Shown piece after piece: positions 1 to 7,099 of a DNA stretch of 64,000 nucleotides. The position numbers were made by a program, and so were the translations under genes. Under the pieces are notes generated by a model that did not search any database, was not told the DNA's origin, and was given only the letters and a program-made list of their open reading frames with translations. Numbering within the stretch: the stretch's first letter is position 1; each line of letters opens with the position of its first letter. The DNA comes from Lentilactobacillus curieae. GTDB taxonomy: Bacteria; Bacillota; Bacilli; Lactobacillales; Lactobacillaceae. The stretch is from positions 1,550,001-1,614,000 of the forward strand of contig NZ_CP018906.1 of the NCBI RefSeq assembly GCF_000785105.2, written 5' to 3'.

Positions 1-323
1 ATGATCACAATATCGAAATCAATAGAAAAATAGCTGAACAGTATGGGCAAACGGTTCTTGTAGGGATTATTAAGCATGAACTTTGCCATTATCACCTTCA
101 TTTATCTGGTCATTCTGGGAAGCATAACACCCCTGAGTTTAAAAACCTGTTGAAGGCTGTTGGGGGATCAAGGTTTGCGCCACCGGTTGGTAGTCCTTAT
201 AAATATGGCTACGTTTGTGAGAAGTGTGGTCTAAAATACCAACGAAAGCGAAAAATTGACTTAAAAAAGTATGTTTGTGGCCGTTGTCGTGGTAAATTGA
301 AATTAGTAGAAGAAATAAGCTAA
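1..323 (+). CDS. SprT-like zinc metalloprotease-family protein, 3' part
   Basis: The reading frame is open from the window edge (codons begin at position 3) and stops at 321-323, so the N-terminus lies outside. An HELCH (HExxH) zinc-binding motif is followed by a C-terminal zinc ribbon with two CxxC pairs (CEKC and CGRC). HExxH followed by a zinc ribbon is the arrangement of the SprT-like family found in Bacilli (YdcK type). The cellular role in Firmicutes is not well defined. It ends 16 bp before the homoserine kinase start, so the two are probably co-transcribed. Family assignment is fairly sure; function is not. Confidence 0.8.
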   Translation, partial: DHNIEINRKIAEQYGQTVLVGIIKHELCHYHLHLSGHSGKHNTPEFKNLLKAVGGSRFAPPVGSPYKYGYVCEKCGLKYQRKRKIDLKKYVCGRCRGKLKLVEEIS

Positions 324-339
324 GAAAAGGGGAATTGTG

Positions 340-1218
340 ATGGCAAAGATTATCGTTAGGGTGCCAGCATCATCCGCAAATTTAGGACCCGGAATGGATT
401 CATTAGGATTGGCATTTAAGCTGTATTACACAGTGATTGTTGAAGAGAAAACTACTGAGTGGAAGGTTAATCATGCATTAGGTGATGACGTTCCTACGGA
501 CGAAAACAATTTGATTGTCCAAAGTATCTTAAAAACAAACCCAGATATTCATCCACACCAGTTAACCGTTATTTCTGATGTTCCAATTGCCCATGGGTTG
601 GGTTCAAGTACCACAGCTGTAGTGGCTGGTATCAAAATTGCAAATTCACTAGGTGACTTAAATCTTTCCACTGACGAACAAATCAGAATTGGTAGTGAGA
701 TTGAGGGACATCCGGAGAATGTTGCTGCCGCAATTCTCGGCAATTTGATTGTATCAACATATGATGGCAAAGATGCTGTTGCTAGTGCAATTGATGCGGG
801 TGAGCTATCTGCACTTATGTATATCCGCCCAGACGGAATTTCTGAAGTAGAGAGTCGAGCAAAATTACCAAAGACGCTGAATTATCAGGATGCAGTGCTT
901 AGCAGTAGCCGAGCCAATATGTTTGTAACGCTAATGAGTCAGGGAAAAATCCACGATGCGTTGCCACTAGTTGAAGGTGATAAGATGCACGAACCATTTA
1001 GAAAAGCAATTGTTCCTGAACTAGATGTGATTCGTGAAAAGGCTCATTCAATGGATATTTACGGCACATATTTAAGTGGTGCTGGTCCTACAGTAGGAAC
1101 TTTGGGCAAGAAATCTGATCTAGTTCAGTTGCGCTTAGAATTGCAACAAATGGACCTAAATGGAAGCCTCAGAATACTCGATGTAGATACTGAAGGGGCA
1201 ACCGTTCGCGGAGAATAA
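340..1218 (+). CDS. thrB: Homoserine kinase (GHMP kinase family)
   Basis: It phosphorylates L-homoserine to O-phosphohomoserine in threonine synthesis, in the cytoplasm. The N-terminal VPASSANLGPG motif, the GLGSSTTAVVAG ATP-binding loop near residues 85-96 and the C-terminal GTYLSGAGPT motif are the three GHMP kinase signatures. The length (292 aa) is usual for ThrB. ATG at 340 is preferred over GTG at 337 because AAGGGG at 327-332 lies 7 nt upstream of it. No thrC or hom gene is next to it in this window; the following gene is a tRNA with its own promoter. Confidence 0.93.
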   Translation: MAKIIVRVPASSANLGPGMDSLGLAFKLYYTVIVEEKTTEWKVNHALGDDVPTDENNLIVQSILKTNPDIHPHQLTVISDVPIAHGLGSSTTAVVAGIKIANSLGDLNLSTDEQIRIGSEIEGHPENVAAAILGNLIVSTYDGKDAVASAIDAGELSALMYIRPDGISEVESRAKLPKTLNYQDAVLSSSRANMFVTLMSQGKIHDALPLVEGDKMHEPFRKAIVPELDVIREKAHSMDIYGTYLSGAGPTVGTLGKKSDLVQLRLELQQMDLNGSLRILDVDTEGATVRGE

Positions 1219-1226
1219 AAAAACCA

Positions 1227-1255
1227 TTGTCATGAATGCTGCCATCTGATATAAT
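1227..1255 (+). promoter_or_regulatory. Promoter of tRNA-Leu
   Basis: TTGTCA (1227-1232), a 17-bp spacer and a perfect TATAAT (1250-1255) sit 21 bp upstream of the mature tRNA start. Confidence 0.8.
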
Positions 1256-1275
1256 TATTCTTGTTGATTGATGAT

Positions 1276-1361
1276 GCGGCCATGGCGGAATTGGCAGACG
1301 CGCAAGATTAAGGATCTTGTCGGGAGTTCTCCCGGTGGAAGTTCGAATCTTCTTGGCCGCA
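1276..1361 (+). tRNA. tRNA-Leu (anticodon AAG)
   Basis: The acceptor stem pairs GCGGCCA with TGGCCGC. The anticodon stem CAAGA/TCTTG encloses the loop TTAAGGA, which gives anticodon AAG (CUU/CUN Leu). The long variable arm (GGGAG/CTCCC) and the GTTCGAATC T-loop are typical of a class II leucine tRNA. The 3' CCA is not encoded. Its 3' end marks the left boundary of the accessory island, a common phage insertion point, although no duplicated att sequence was found. Confidence 0.95.
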
Positions 1362-1375
1362 TAAATATATAATAA

Positions 1376-1420
1376 AAGTCCGAAACAGCTTGGGAATCCT
1401 TGCTGTTCCGGACTTTTTTT
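1376..1420 (+). terminator. Rho-independent terminator after tRNA-Leu
   Basis: AGTCCG-AACAGC pairs with GCTGTT-CGGACT around a short loop, followed by a run of seven T. Confidence 0.85.
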
Positions 1421-1449
1421 GTATTAGTTTGGATGTTATTAACAGCAGC

Positions 1450-1565
1450 AAAGCTTCTAGGATGCGATCCTATGGTAATCTATGCTGGAGATAGTGAATT
1501 TGAGCACCCTGCAAGAGTCTGCGTAAATATTTTACTAGGTTCACTTCATGGAACCATCCATAAAA
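1450..1565 (+). repeat. Island leader repeat, copy 1
   Basis: About 115 bp that recur upstream of three late-type boxes (also at 3711-3827 and 14737-14850). Shared landmarks are TCTATGC, the stretch CTGCGTAAATATTTTA, and a short hairpin GGTTC-N7-GAACC in copies 1 and 2. Copies 1 and 2 are closest. A weak reading frame runs through it and the promoter, but it has no ribosome-binding site and is broken in copy 3. I treat it as non-coding upstream DNA carried with the promoter during duplication. Confidence 0.7.
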
Positions 1566-1609
1566 GATACGACAAAGATGCGACTTTTGACATTACTTTT
1601 TGTTATACA
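1566..1609 (+). promoter_or_regulatory. Late-type promoter box 1 (GATACGAC-N3-GATGCGAC, -10 TATACA)
   Basis: Direct repeats at 1566-1573 (one mismatch, GATACGAC) and 1577-1584 have an 11-bp period, one helical turn. They are followed after 19 bp by TATACA (1604-1609). The repeats overlap the expected -35 position, as at promoters that depend on an activator. The box lies 52 bp upstream of the first helveticin-like gene. Confidence 0.7.
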
Positions 1610-1661
1610 CTGACTTTTGCAATCGGCCGGTTATAAAAAACAGAAGAGGAAGTAATTTAAA

Positions 1662-2630
1662 ATGGCAAAAGTTCCAGCAAAAAAAGCTTTTACTATTACA
1701 AATTTAGATTCAGATAACGCAGTTCAAAAGGTATATGTGGGAACAAAGAACTTATATGCCTTGCAACGGGTTGGATCTGATTCATATATCTCACGTGCAC
1801 CCATTGACCCATTCACAGGTACAGCTCAATCTGCAGTTGCCCAAGATACAATGATTATTAAAGGTACCGGTCATTCTCAAACATTAGACTGGTATCAATA
1901 TAATGGTGTTGATTACTTTTTGGTCGCTATTAAGACAAATGACAAAAAATGGGCAACGCAAATTGGTCGAGTACAGTATAAAGCAGGTACTACTATCACT
2001 GGTAACACCCTTATTACAAGAATGTCGTCAATTAACAGGGCACAAAAGGCCGACGCTTCAATCGGTACTTTACTTCGAACCGAAGCAGCTGTTTCCACTA
2101 GCCGGAAGGAAATTTTAATTCTAGCTATGGCTCAAGACGCAGCGGGTCACAATACAAAATCTGTATTTACTCGTTACAATTTGAACGCGGTAAATGCTAT
2201 CTTTGACAGAATTGAGAACAGTTCAAAGAACTTCATTTCAGCAGGAGACGCTGAAGTTCGTGCTGCTGCTATTTCAACAATGACTGTTAATGGTAGCCTG
2301 TACAGTAAAACAGCAAATAATTCTATTCAGGGAATTGATTTGTCTGATGGTGCTGCAGTTTACTTGTCATCAGGTAATGAAGGCGAAACTCCTTACATCA
2401 CAAAGTTCCTTTGGAATGGTTCAATTTCAATTGGTAAGCCTTTATATAATATTTATTGGCCAAAATATCCTAGCACTGGTGAAAGCCTAGTTGAAACCGA
2501 AGGATTGCAATTGAAGGACTATCTATATTTGGGCATTGGAACTCATACAAAGCCTGCTAGTTACACTTATAATCAAGGTAATCATACAAAAAATAACTAC
2601 GTTTATTACATTGATAAAACATTGTTTTAA
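1662..2630 (+). CDS. Helveticin J-like class III bacteriocin (effector A)
   Basis: A 322-aa protein matching the helveticin J family along its length. In order it shows VQKVYVGTKNLYALQ near the N-terminus, the GHSQTLDWYQ motif, WATQIGRVQ, an EAAVS segment mid-protein, NSIQGIDL, VYLSSGNEGE and LYLGIGTH near the C-terminus, all with counterparts in helveticin J. No signal peptide or membrane segment is visible, so export is unexplained and release by lysis is likely. AGAGGAAG precedes the ATG. It is preceded by promoter box 1 and followed by a terminator and a convergent exported partner. The gene is intact. The killing mechanism of this family is unknown to me. Confidence 0.85.
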   Translation: MAKVPAKKAFTITNLDSDNAVQKVYVGTKNLYALQRVGSDSYISRAPIDPFTGTAQSAVAQDTMIIKGTGHSQTLDWYQYNGVDYFLVAIKTNDKKWATQIGRVQYKAGTTITGNTLITRMSSINRAQKADASIGTLLRTEAAVSTSRKEILILAMAQDAAGHNTKSVFTRYNLNAVNAIFDRIENSSKNFISAGDAEVRAAAISTMTVNGSLYSKTANNSIQGIDLSDGAAVYLSSGNEGETPYITKFLWNGSISIGKPLYNIYWPKYPSTGESLVETEGLQLKDYLYLGIGTHTKPASYTYNQGNHTKNNYVYYIDKTLF

Positions 2631-2639
2631 TATAAAGAA

Positions 2640-2671
2640 AAAACACTGCCAATAGAGGTAGTGTTTTTTTG
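2640..2671. terminator. Terminator between effector A and its partner
   Basis: ACACTGCC pairs with GGTAGTGT, with a T-run on the plus strand and an A-run on the other side, so it can serve both convergent genes. Confidence 0.8.
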
Positions 2672-2681
2672 TGCTTGCCTA

Positions 2682-3536
2682 CTATTTTGCCAACACTAGG
2701 CCATATTCAATTGTTCCACCTTTAAGCGTTGAAGGATACCCTTGCTTATTTGCTGATGTATATAGGTTACCAGAAACGGATATACCCAACTTATATCCTT
2801 GCGATATAAGTGCTGCAATTTTTTTGGAAGTATATCCGTTTGATTGTAAGATACCTGATACTTGTTGGGCAGTATAAGCTGCACTAGGAGCTGAACTACT
2901 AAGCACATACCGCATATTCTGTTTAGAAGAATATGGTTTACCATTTGTAACAACACTTGGCAAAGTATAGTTACCTTGTAAAGAACTTAAATTTATCACG
3001 TGGCTGTATCCTTCAAGTTCAGGATATAAATTATTAGTAACATTTTTTATTGCCTTTTTTGACAAATCTAAACTGACATCAGCATTGGGGAATAATTTAA
3101 GCACCGCTCTAGCTAATTTTTGCGACCTGTCAGTATTTAAATAGTTTGTATAGTCACTATCAGAAGAAAAGCTGTTGATGTTACGGGCAAGGAATGGGGC
3201 AACGTTTCCAGACCACGTATAACCACTAACTTTACCGCCAAAATTACTAATTTTATAATACACCCGTTTATTATGGACAAACGACCTAGTAACGAACCAC
3301 GTTGTATTGTAGTAATTTTTAAGATTATGAATTTTCTTTTTAAAATTAGTGTTCCAGATATAAGCGTTTGTTTTTGATTTAGTGTAATACGTTGGGATAT
3401 CTTCGTCACTACGATATGTGTACCATGTATATTTGTTAATTGTACGGTCGGCATGTGCGATTGGTTGTTGCATAGCAAGCCCCAACCCTGCAGCAAACAA
3501 ACCGGTTATTAGAATGCTTGTAAATTTCTTGTTCAT
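2682..3536 (-). CDS. Exported SH3-like wall protein, partner of effector A
   Basis: A 284-aa protein with a clear Sec signal peptide (MNKK, hydrophobic core, AHA cleavage near residue 29). A roughly 80-residue SH3-like module follows, with KTNAYIWN, HNLKNYYNTTW and the closing WSGN motif. The C-terminal half (about residues 125-284) carries the conserved LFPNADVSLDLS motif and resembles no enzyme I recognise. It converges on effector A and has its own promoter at 3564-3592. Proteins of this look in lactobacilli are often given wall-enzyme names, but I see no catalytic motif. One such gene follows each of the five effectors, so an immunity or wall-decoy role is my inference. Confidence 0.7.
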   Translation of the reverse strand: MNKKFTSILITGLFAAGLGLAMQQPIAHADRTINKYTWYTYRSDEDIPTYYTKSKTNAYIWNTNFKKKIHNLKNYYNTTWFVTRSFVHNKRVYYKISNFGGKVSGYTWSGNVAPFLARNINSFSSDSDYTNYLNTDRSQKLARAVLKLFPNADVSLDLSKKAIKNVTNNLYPELEGYSHVINLSSLQGNYTLPSVVTNGKPYSSKQNMRYVLSSSAPSAAYTAQQVSGILQSNGYTSKKIAALISQGYKLGISVSGNLYTSANKQGYPSTLKGGTIEYGLVLAK

Positions 3537-3676
3537 AATTAAATCTCTCCCCTCAATACCCTAATTATCTACTGATGTAATTTATCACACAAGTGATTTA
3601 CACAAACGCAATGGGTTCTTAATCTTTTTGACTTACCCCAAAATTAATTAACGTTGTCTCACTTTAGAAAGTGATA
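3520..3676. repeat. Partner-promoter repeat block, copy 1
   Basis: About 155 bp including the signal-peptide codons and upstream promoter of partner A are nearly identical to about 14540-14693. A shorter match is at 5665-5775. The block ends in a small hairpin ACTTT-AG-AAAGT. With the leader repeat it forms the divergent control region between modules. Confidence 0.7.
3564..3597 (-). promoter_or_regulatory. Promoter and palindrome of partner A
   Basis: Read on the minus strand, TTGTGT (3587-3592), a 17-bp spacer and GATAAT (3564-3569). A perfect inverted repeat ATCAC-N4-GTGAT (3584-3597) overlaps the -35 element and is a candidate operator. A copy of the same arrangement sits before partner B, and a form with the palindrome degraded before partner D. 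Confidence 0.65.
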
Positions 3677-3710
3677 TGTACTTGCTGTGTTCAGCTAGAT
3701 TCAGGATCAT

Positions 3711-3827
3711 CAAAGTTTCTAGTATGCGAGTCTATGGTAATCTATGCAGGATATAACGCAGTTGATCACCCTACAAGAGCCTGCGTAAATATTTTACCAG
3801 GTTCACTTCATGGAACCATCCATAAAA
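3711..3827 (+). repeat. Island leader repeat, copy 2
   Basis: Second copy of the roughly 115-bp leader, close to copy 1 through and beyond the promoter up to the start codon of the following effector, where the AGAGGAAG ribosome-binding site is also shared. Confidence 0.7.
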
Positions 3828-3871
3828 GATGCGACAAAGATGCGACATTTGACATTACTTTTTGTTATACA
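3828..3871 (+). promoter_or_regulatory. Late-type promoter box 2 (GATGCGAC x2, -10 TATACA)
   Basis: GATGCGAC at 3828-3835 and 3839-3846 (11-bp period), then 19 bp, then TATACA at 3866-3871. It is followed 52 bp later by the start of effector B. Confidence 0.75.
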
Positions 3872-3923
3872 CTGACTTTTGTAATCGGCCGATTATAAAA
3901 AACAGAAGAGGAAGTAATAAAAA

Positions 3924-4863
3924 ATGGCAACTAAAGACCATAGCATGAAACCAGGAAGCATTGCCGCATACAAGCAGTACACATTGGAAGGGCTACCTTC
4001 AACTGATAGCTACATGCGTGTAGCACAAAAAACATTTATTGCGGGTGAATTTGCATATGCTGTGCAAGTATTCAAAGGTGCTTCAATTGCAAAGGTATCA
4101 AAAGGACGTATTAGCGGAAGTGTTATTGACTTTTCAGAATTCCAACCAATGACGTTAAATGGTTTTGGTCATACCCAAACATTAGAATTGTATAATTGGC
4201 AGGGCAAAGATTACTTTTGGATTGGTACTAAGGGCATTCAAACACAAAATAATGAAGCAAACCACTACAACAAAGATTATTGGGCAACTCAATTAGGAAG
4301 ATTTGAATTTCAAGAAGGTCAAACCCTTGAAGTTACAGATATTGATAGATTGACTTACCTCACTAGAATCAACACAACAGGGGCTTCAGAAGGGGCGATT
4401 GGTCGTGTAGAAGCTGCTCTATCGTCAGATAATAAGTATCTCTTAATTATGACCGTTAATAAAAATTGTAAGCAAGCCCGTATGACCATTTACGACAATG
4501 CTGCTCTTAACACTGCTCTTGATTCAAGTTCCACTGTTTCAATGGCGGATATGACCGGCAACATTAAGAAAACATGGTTAGTATCAGGAAACATTTACAG
4601 TATCTTGTTAAATGGTTCCATTCAAGGCATCGACCTTTCAAATAAATTTAAGGCTTCAGATAACTGGTATGTTTATATTAGTGGTGGTAATGCTGGTGAA
4701 ACACCTTCAATTACTAAAACTACATTTGGGAACACCGCTGGATTATCTAAAGGTAAGTATGCAGATAATTGACAGTACTAATATCTATCTAGGTATTGCA
4801 TACCATGATAGTGAGCACACAATTGGTAATTATATTTACCGTACAGATAAAAATAGTTACTAA
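3924..4863 (+). pseudogene. Helveticin J-like bacteriocin (effector B), frameshifted near its C-terminus
   Basis: The frame from 3924 stops at 4772 after 282 aa. The missing C-terminus continues in another frame, with SMQIIDSTNIYLGIAYH (from about 4756) up to a stop at 4861-4863. That segment matches the helveticin J C-terminus, and family alignment suggests a small deletion of about ten bases near 4755-4760. The main frame carries GFGHTQTLELYNW, YWATQLGRFEF, EAALSSD and NGSIQGIDLS. There is no signal peptide. Box 2 precedes it and a symmetric terminator follows it. It may still make a product shortened by about 35 residues, so loss of function is likely but not certain. Confidence 0.75.
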
Positions 4864-4864
4864 T

Positions 4865-4900
4865 AATACAAAACACACACCGAAGTGTGTGTTTTGTATT
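4865..4900. terminator. Bidirectional terminator between effector B and its partner
   Basis: AATACAAAACACACAC pairs with GTGTGTGTTTTGTATT, a near-perfect 16-bp stem serving both convergent genes. Confidence 0.8.
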
Positions 4901-4905
4901 ATCTA

Positions 4906-5682
4906 TTATTTTTCTATTAATACCAGTCCTTGTTGCGGATCATCTACGTTCTTTTTTAAGTTAAATCCATTCATATATATTCCTATGGTATATGCTTTAT
5001 TTAAATCAACACCATGGTTTAATAGCATTGATTTGATTTTAGCTACCCTTTGAGCATTTGAATCAGTATTCGGCGAATTCAAGTAGTTGTCAACATCTTT
5101 AAATGCTAGCACGTTTCCTTTAGGTTTATCTTTTGTATCTCTGAACAATGCATACAACGACGCATTAACAGTAACCTTACTATTTGGGAAAAGCGATAAT
5201 ACTTGCCTTGTTACCATTTGAGTAGGCGATTGAGAAATAAAACGACCGTAATCAGTATTCGTCATTTTGTCCAATAAGATACTTTTTACTTTAGAAAAAT
5301 CGGGGTTATAACCCTGATTCAGATAACCACGCCAAACGTAACCGGTAACCAATTTTTTTGACACAGGTGACATGTTGTAAACTTGATAATAAACAGAATT
5401 TTTACCATTGTGCTTTAAAACGATTGTTCCAGAGCTATACCAAGTGGTATTTGGGTAGTTTTTAAGGTTTGCAGCTTTTTCTTTGTGATTCAAATGTTTC
5501 CAAACATAAGCATTTTTAGAGAAGCTTTTTGCATGATACACCTTTGCCCCAATACCCCCTGGAAATGACGACTTAACAACGGTGTAACCATTACTTGCAT
5601 GTGTTATAGGCTGTTGTACTGCAATCCCCAAACCTGCTGCAAGTAAACCCGTTGTTATGATCCCTGCAAATTTCTTGTTCAT
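4906..5682 (-). CDS. Exported SH3-like wall protein, partner of effector B
   Basis: A 258-aa paralogue of partner A, with the same Sec signal peptide type (MNKKFAGII start, THA cleavage near residue 29). An SH3-like module contains KNAYVWKHLNHKEKAANLKNYPNTTWY and ends GYVWRGYL. The C-terminal half includes LFPNSKVTVN. No catalytic motif is recognised. It converges on the frameshifted effector B and is itself intact. That would fit selection to keep an immunity-type gene after its toxin has decayed, though this is inference. Its promoter region is a copy of partner A's. Confidence 0.7.
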   Translation of the reverse strand: MNKKFAGIITTGLLAAGLGIAVQQPITHASNGYTVVKSSFPGGIGAKVYHAKSFSKNAYVWKHLNHKEKAANLKNYPNTTWYSSGTIVLKHNGKNSVYYQVYNMSPVSKKLVTGYVWRGYLNQGYNPDFSKVKSILLDKMTNTDYGRFISQSPTQMVTRQVLSLFPNSKVTVNASLYALFRDTKDKPKGNVLAFKDVDNYLNSPNTDSNAQRVAKIKSMLLNHGVDLNKAYTIGIYMNGFNLKKNVDDPQQGLVLIEK

Positions 5683-5709
5683 AATTAAATCTCTCCCCTC
5701 AATACCCTA

Positions 5710-5743
5710 ATTATCTACTGATGTAAGTTATCACACAAGTGAT
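5710..5743 (-). promoter_or_regulatory. Promoter and palindrome of partner B
   Basis: Copy of the partner A control region. ATCACACAAGTGAT (5730-5743) overlaps TTGTGT, with GATAAT 17 bp downstream on the minus strand. The repeat block ends near 5775, where the ImmA-like gene region begins. Confidence 0.6.
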
Positions 5744-5872
5744 TTACACAAACACAATGGGTTCTTAATCTTTTCAAATGATAAAATCTTTACTTTATTT
5801 GCCTTATTTTTTTGCACCAATGGAGTTGAACCGTTGCTTGTCACCAGAAATGGGGTGAAATATCCTTTTGGG

Positions 5873-6283
5873 CTACTCATCAGAACCATACAAAGCTTTT
5901 AACTCATTACCTACTAAGCCTTCTAGTCTAGTGGGAATGCCAAATAATTCTGTAAATTTAACAGCATTATATGTGGGGATTTCATTTAATTTCGCATACT
6001 CAATTAAAAGATCAATTGCAAATTTGTCTGCGGAATTTTCTTCTCTAATAGTTGTGGTGCTAACCGTTACAACATCACTATCACCATTTATAATATGACC
6101 CATTTCATGTGCAAATTGGAATGGAATTTGTGTTTTAGGATCCCAGTTCATGTTTATAATAACTAGCTTCATAAGATAGCTTGAGGTGGGCACATAGTCC
6201 GAACGCATACGATCACTACTTAGAATAAAACCAATGTGGTGTTTGTATGCATAATTACAAAGATAGTTAATCAATTCATCCAT
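5873..6283 (-). CDS. ImmA/IrrE-family metallopeptidase
   Basis: A 136-aa protein with a zinc-protease HEMGH motif (His59, Glu60, His63) and a downstream ENSADKFA helix supplying the usual acidic ligand. ImmA-type peptidases of integrative elements cleave the phage repressor and so trigger induction. In phages the gene normally lies directly downstream of the cI-like repressor on the same strand. Here only a 44-codon frame, possibly the repressor's tail, lies upstream, so the natural substrate may be missing. The length is normal for the family. Confidence 0.85.
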   Translation of the reverse strand: MDELINYLCNYAYKHHIGFILSSDRMRSDYVPTSSYLMKLVIINMNWDPKTQIPFQFAHEMGHIINGDSDVVTVSTTTIREENSADKFAIDLLIEYAKLNEIPTYNAVKFTELFGIPTRLEGLVGNELKALYGSDE

Positions 6284-6286
6284 ATA

Positions 6287-6421
6287 TTATTTGTCCTTAC
6301 TTTTAAGATATGCTGTAACAATGTCTAGTAAAACCTCCCTTTGGGATTCCGAAATAGGCTTTCCTTCAATATGTAAACGTTCTTGCGATTTTATTGGACC
6401 GGTTCTACGCTTTGAAATCAT
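6287..6421 (-). pseudogene. 44-codon frame, possible C-terminal remnant of the phage repressor
   Basis: This short frame, ATG at 6421 and TAA at 6287-6289, lies 3 bp upstream of the ImmA-like gene on the same strand. Its end (ISESQREVLLDIVTAYLKSK) resembles the C-terminal tail of XRE-type phage repressors, and no helix-turn-helix domain is present. The late regulator starts 50 bp beyond on the opposite strand, so the early region has apparently been deleted. The call rests on position and a short stretch of similarity. An independent small gene is possible. Confidence 0.4.
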
Positions 6422-6470
6422 ATAAAAGAAATACAGTGCATTTAATTATTATGTTAGGGGAGGCTACTGA

Positions 6471-6887
6471 ATGAGGAGTGGAACATATAAACACATTGAA
6501 CAAATTCTTATGGATCATCCTTATATAGAACGTTATATAAAAGAAAGAGAAGATGAAATTAGTTATCCATATATTCAACGGGATGCAAACGTTGGTGGTG
6601 GTAAAGCCCAGTATAAAAATGATGAAGGGACAGCCATGATGGCAATAACTATTGCATCCGATAAAGAAATTAATTTTCTTCGTTTCACTAAACAAATGGT
6701 AGATGAATGTGTGAATGAAACGGATCCAGAAACGCTATCAATAATTACTGAATTATACTTTAAGAAAAACCGTAGTTTAACTTTGACCGGACTTAGCCAG
6801 AAATTGAATCTTAGTCGGTCACAAATCGCTAGGAAGCGAAGTGATTTCTTTGAACAAGTTGCTTTGAAGTTAGGATTTCCGGATTAA
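6471..6887 (+). CDS. RinA/ArpU-family phage late transcriptional activator
   Basis: A 138-aa protein of the late-regulator superfamily that activates packaging, morphogenesis and lysis genes in phages of Gram-positive hosts. It has the family hallmark YPYIQRDANVGGGKAQYK (about residues 32-49). A C-terminal helix-turn-helix follows, in which ELYFKKNRSLTLTGLSQK leads into NLSRSQIARKRSDFF. AGGGGAGG at 6456-6463 lies 7 nt before the ATG. Promoter box 3 begins 2 bp after its stop codon, the expected place for its target. It is the only recognisable regulator left in the island and the best candidate to act at all five boxes. Confidence 0.88.
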   Translation: MRSGTYKHIEQILMDHPYIERYIKEREDEISYPYIQRDANVGGGKAQYKNDEGTAMMAITIASDKEINFLRFTKQMVDECVNETDPETLSIITELYFKKNRSLTLTGLSQKLNLSRSQIARKRSDFFEQVALKLGFPD

Positions 6888-6889
6888 AA

Positions 6890-6932
6890 GATGCGACAAA
6901 GATGCGACTTTTGACATTACTTTTCGTAGTAT
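6890..6932 (+). promoter_or_regulatory. Late-type promoter box 3 (GATGCGAC x2, -10 TAGTAT)
   Basis: GATGCGAC at 6890-6897 and 6901-6908, then an 18-bp gap and TAGTAT at 6927-6932. This is probably the ancestral late promoter: it directly follows the late activator and precedes terminase remnants. A TTGACA at 6911-6916 is not the -35, because it is too close to the -10 and absent in boxes 4 and 5. Confidence 0.75.
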
Positions 6933-6998
6933 TCTGGTACTGTAGAAAAAGTTAATAAATAGCAAGTCTATAGGTTAGAATAATATTCTTCAATATTT

Positions 6999-7043
6999 AG
7001 CAGTGCTACCACTTCAATCCAATGAGTGGTGGCACTGCTTTTG
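6999..7043 (+). terminator. Strong hairpin with T-tail downstream of box 3
   Basis: AGCAGTGCTACCACT pairs with AGTGGTGGCACTGCT (one mismatch), followed by TTTTGTTT. It lies about 60 nt after the predicted start of transcription. Read-through is needed for the genes further down, so the short RNA of about 100 nt may be a product in itself. The same structure follows box 5. Confidence 0.7.
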
Positions 7044-7099
7044 TTTACTTAAAAATTGATGAATAGAAGAAACACTCGCTATCGATTATTTATATATTC

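Noticed and set aside
549-770. Minus-strand frame inside thrB as a gene
   Set aside because: It is the shadow of a well-conserved enzyme and has no ribosome-binding site.
1400-1636. A 78-codon frame over the leader and promoter of module 1, with a similar 75-codon frame at 3671-3898
   Set aside because: The frames run through the direct repeats and the -10, have no ribosome-binding site, and are broken in the third copy. Their similarity is explained by the duplicated non-coding leader.
2682-3536. Exported partners as D-alanyl-D-alanine carboxypeptidases or other wall hydrolases
   Set aside because: No SxxK-SxN-KTG set or any other hydrolase motif is seen; only a signal peptide, an SH3-like module and an unknown C-terminal half.
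6911-6916. TTGACA after the repeats as a normal -35
   Set aside because: It is only 10-11 bp from the conserved -10 and is missing in boxes 4 and 5, whereas the GATGCGAC repeats are in all five.
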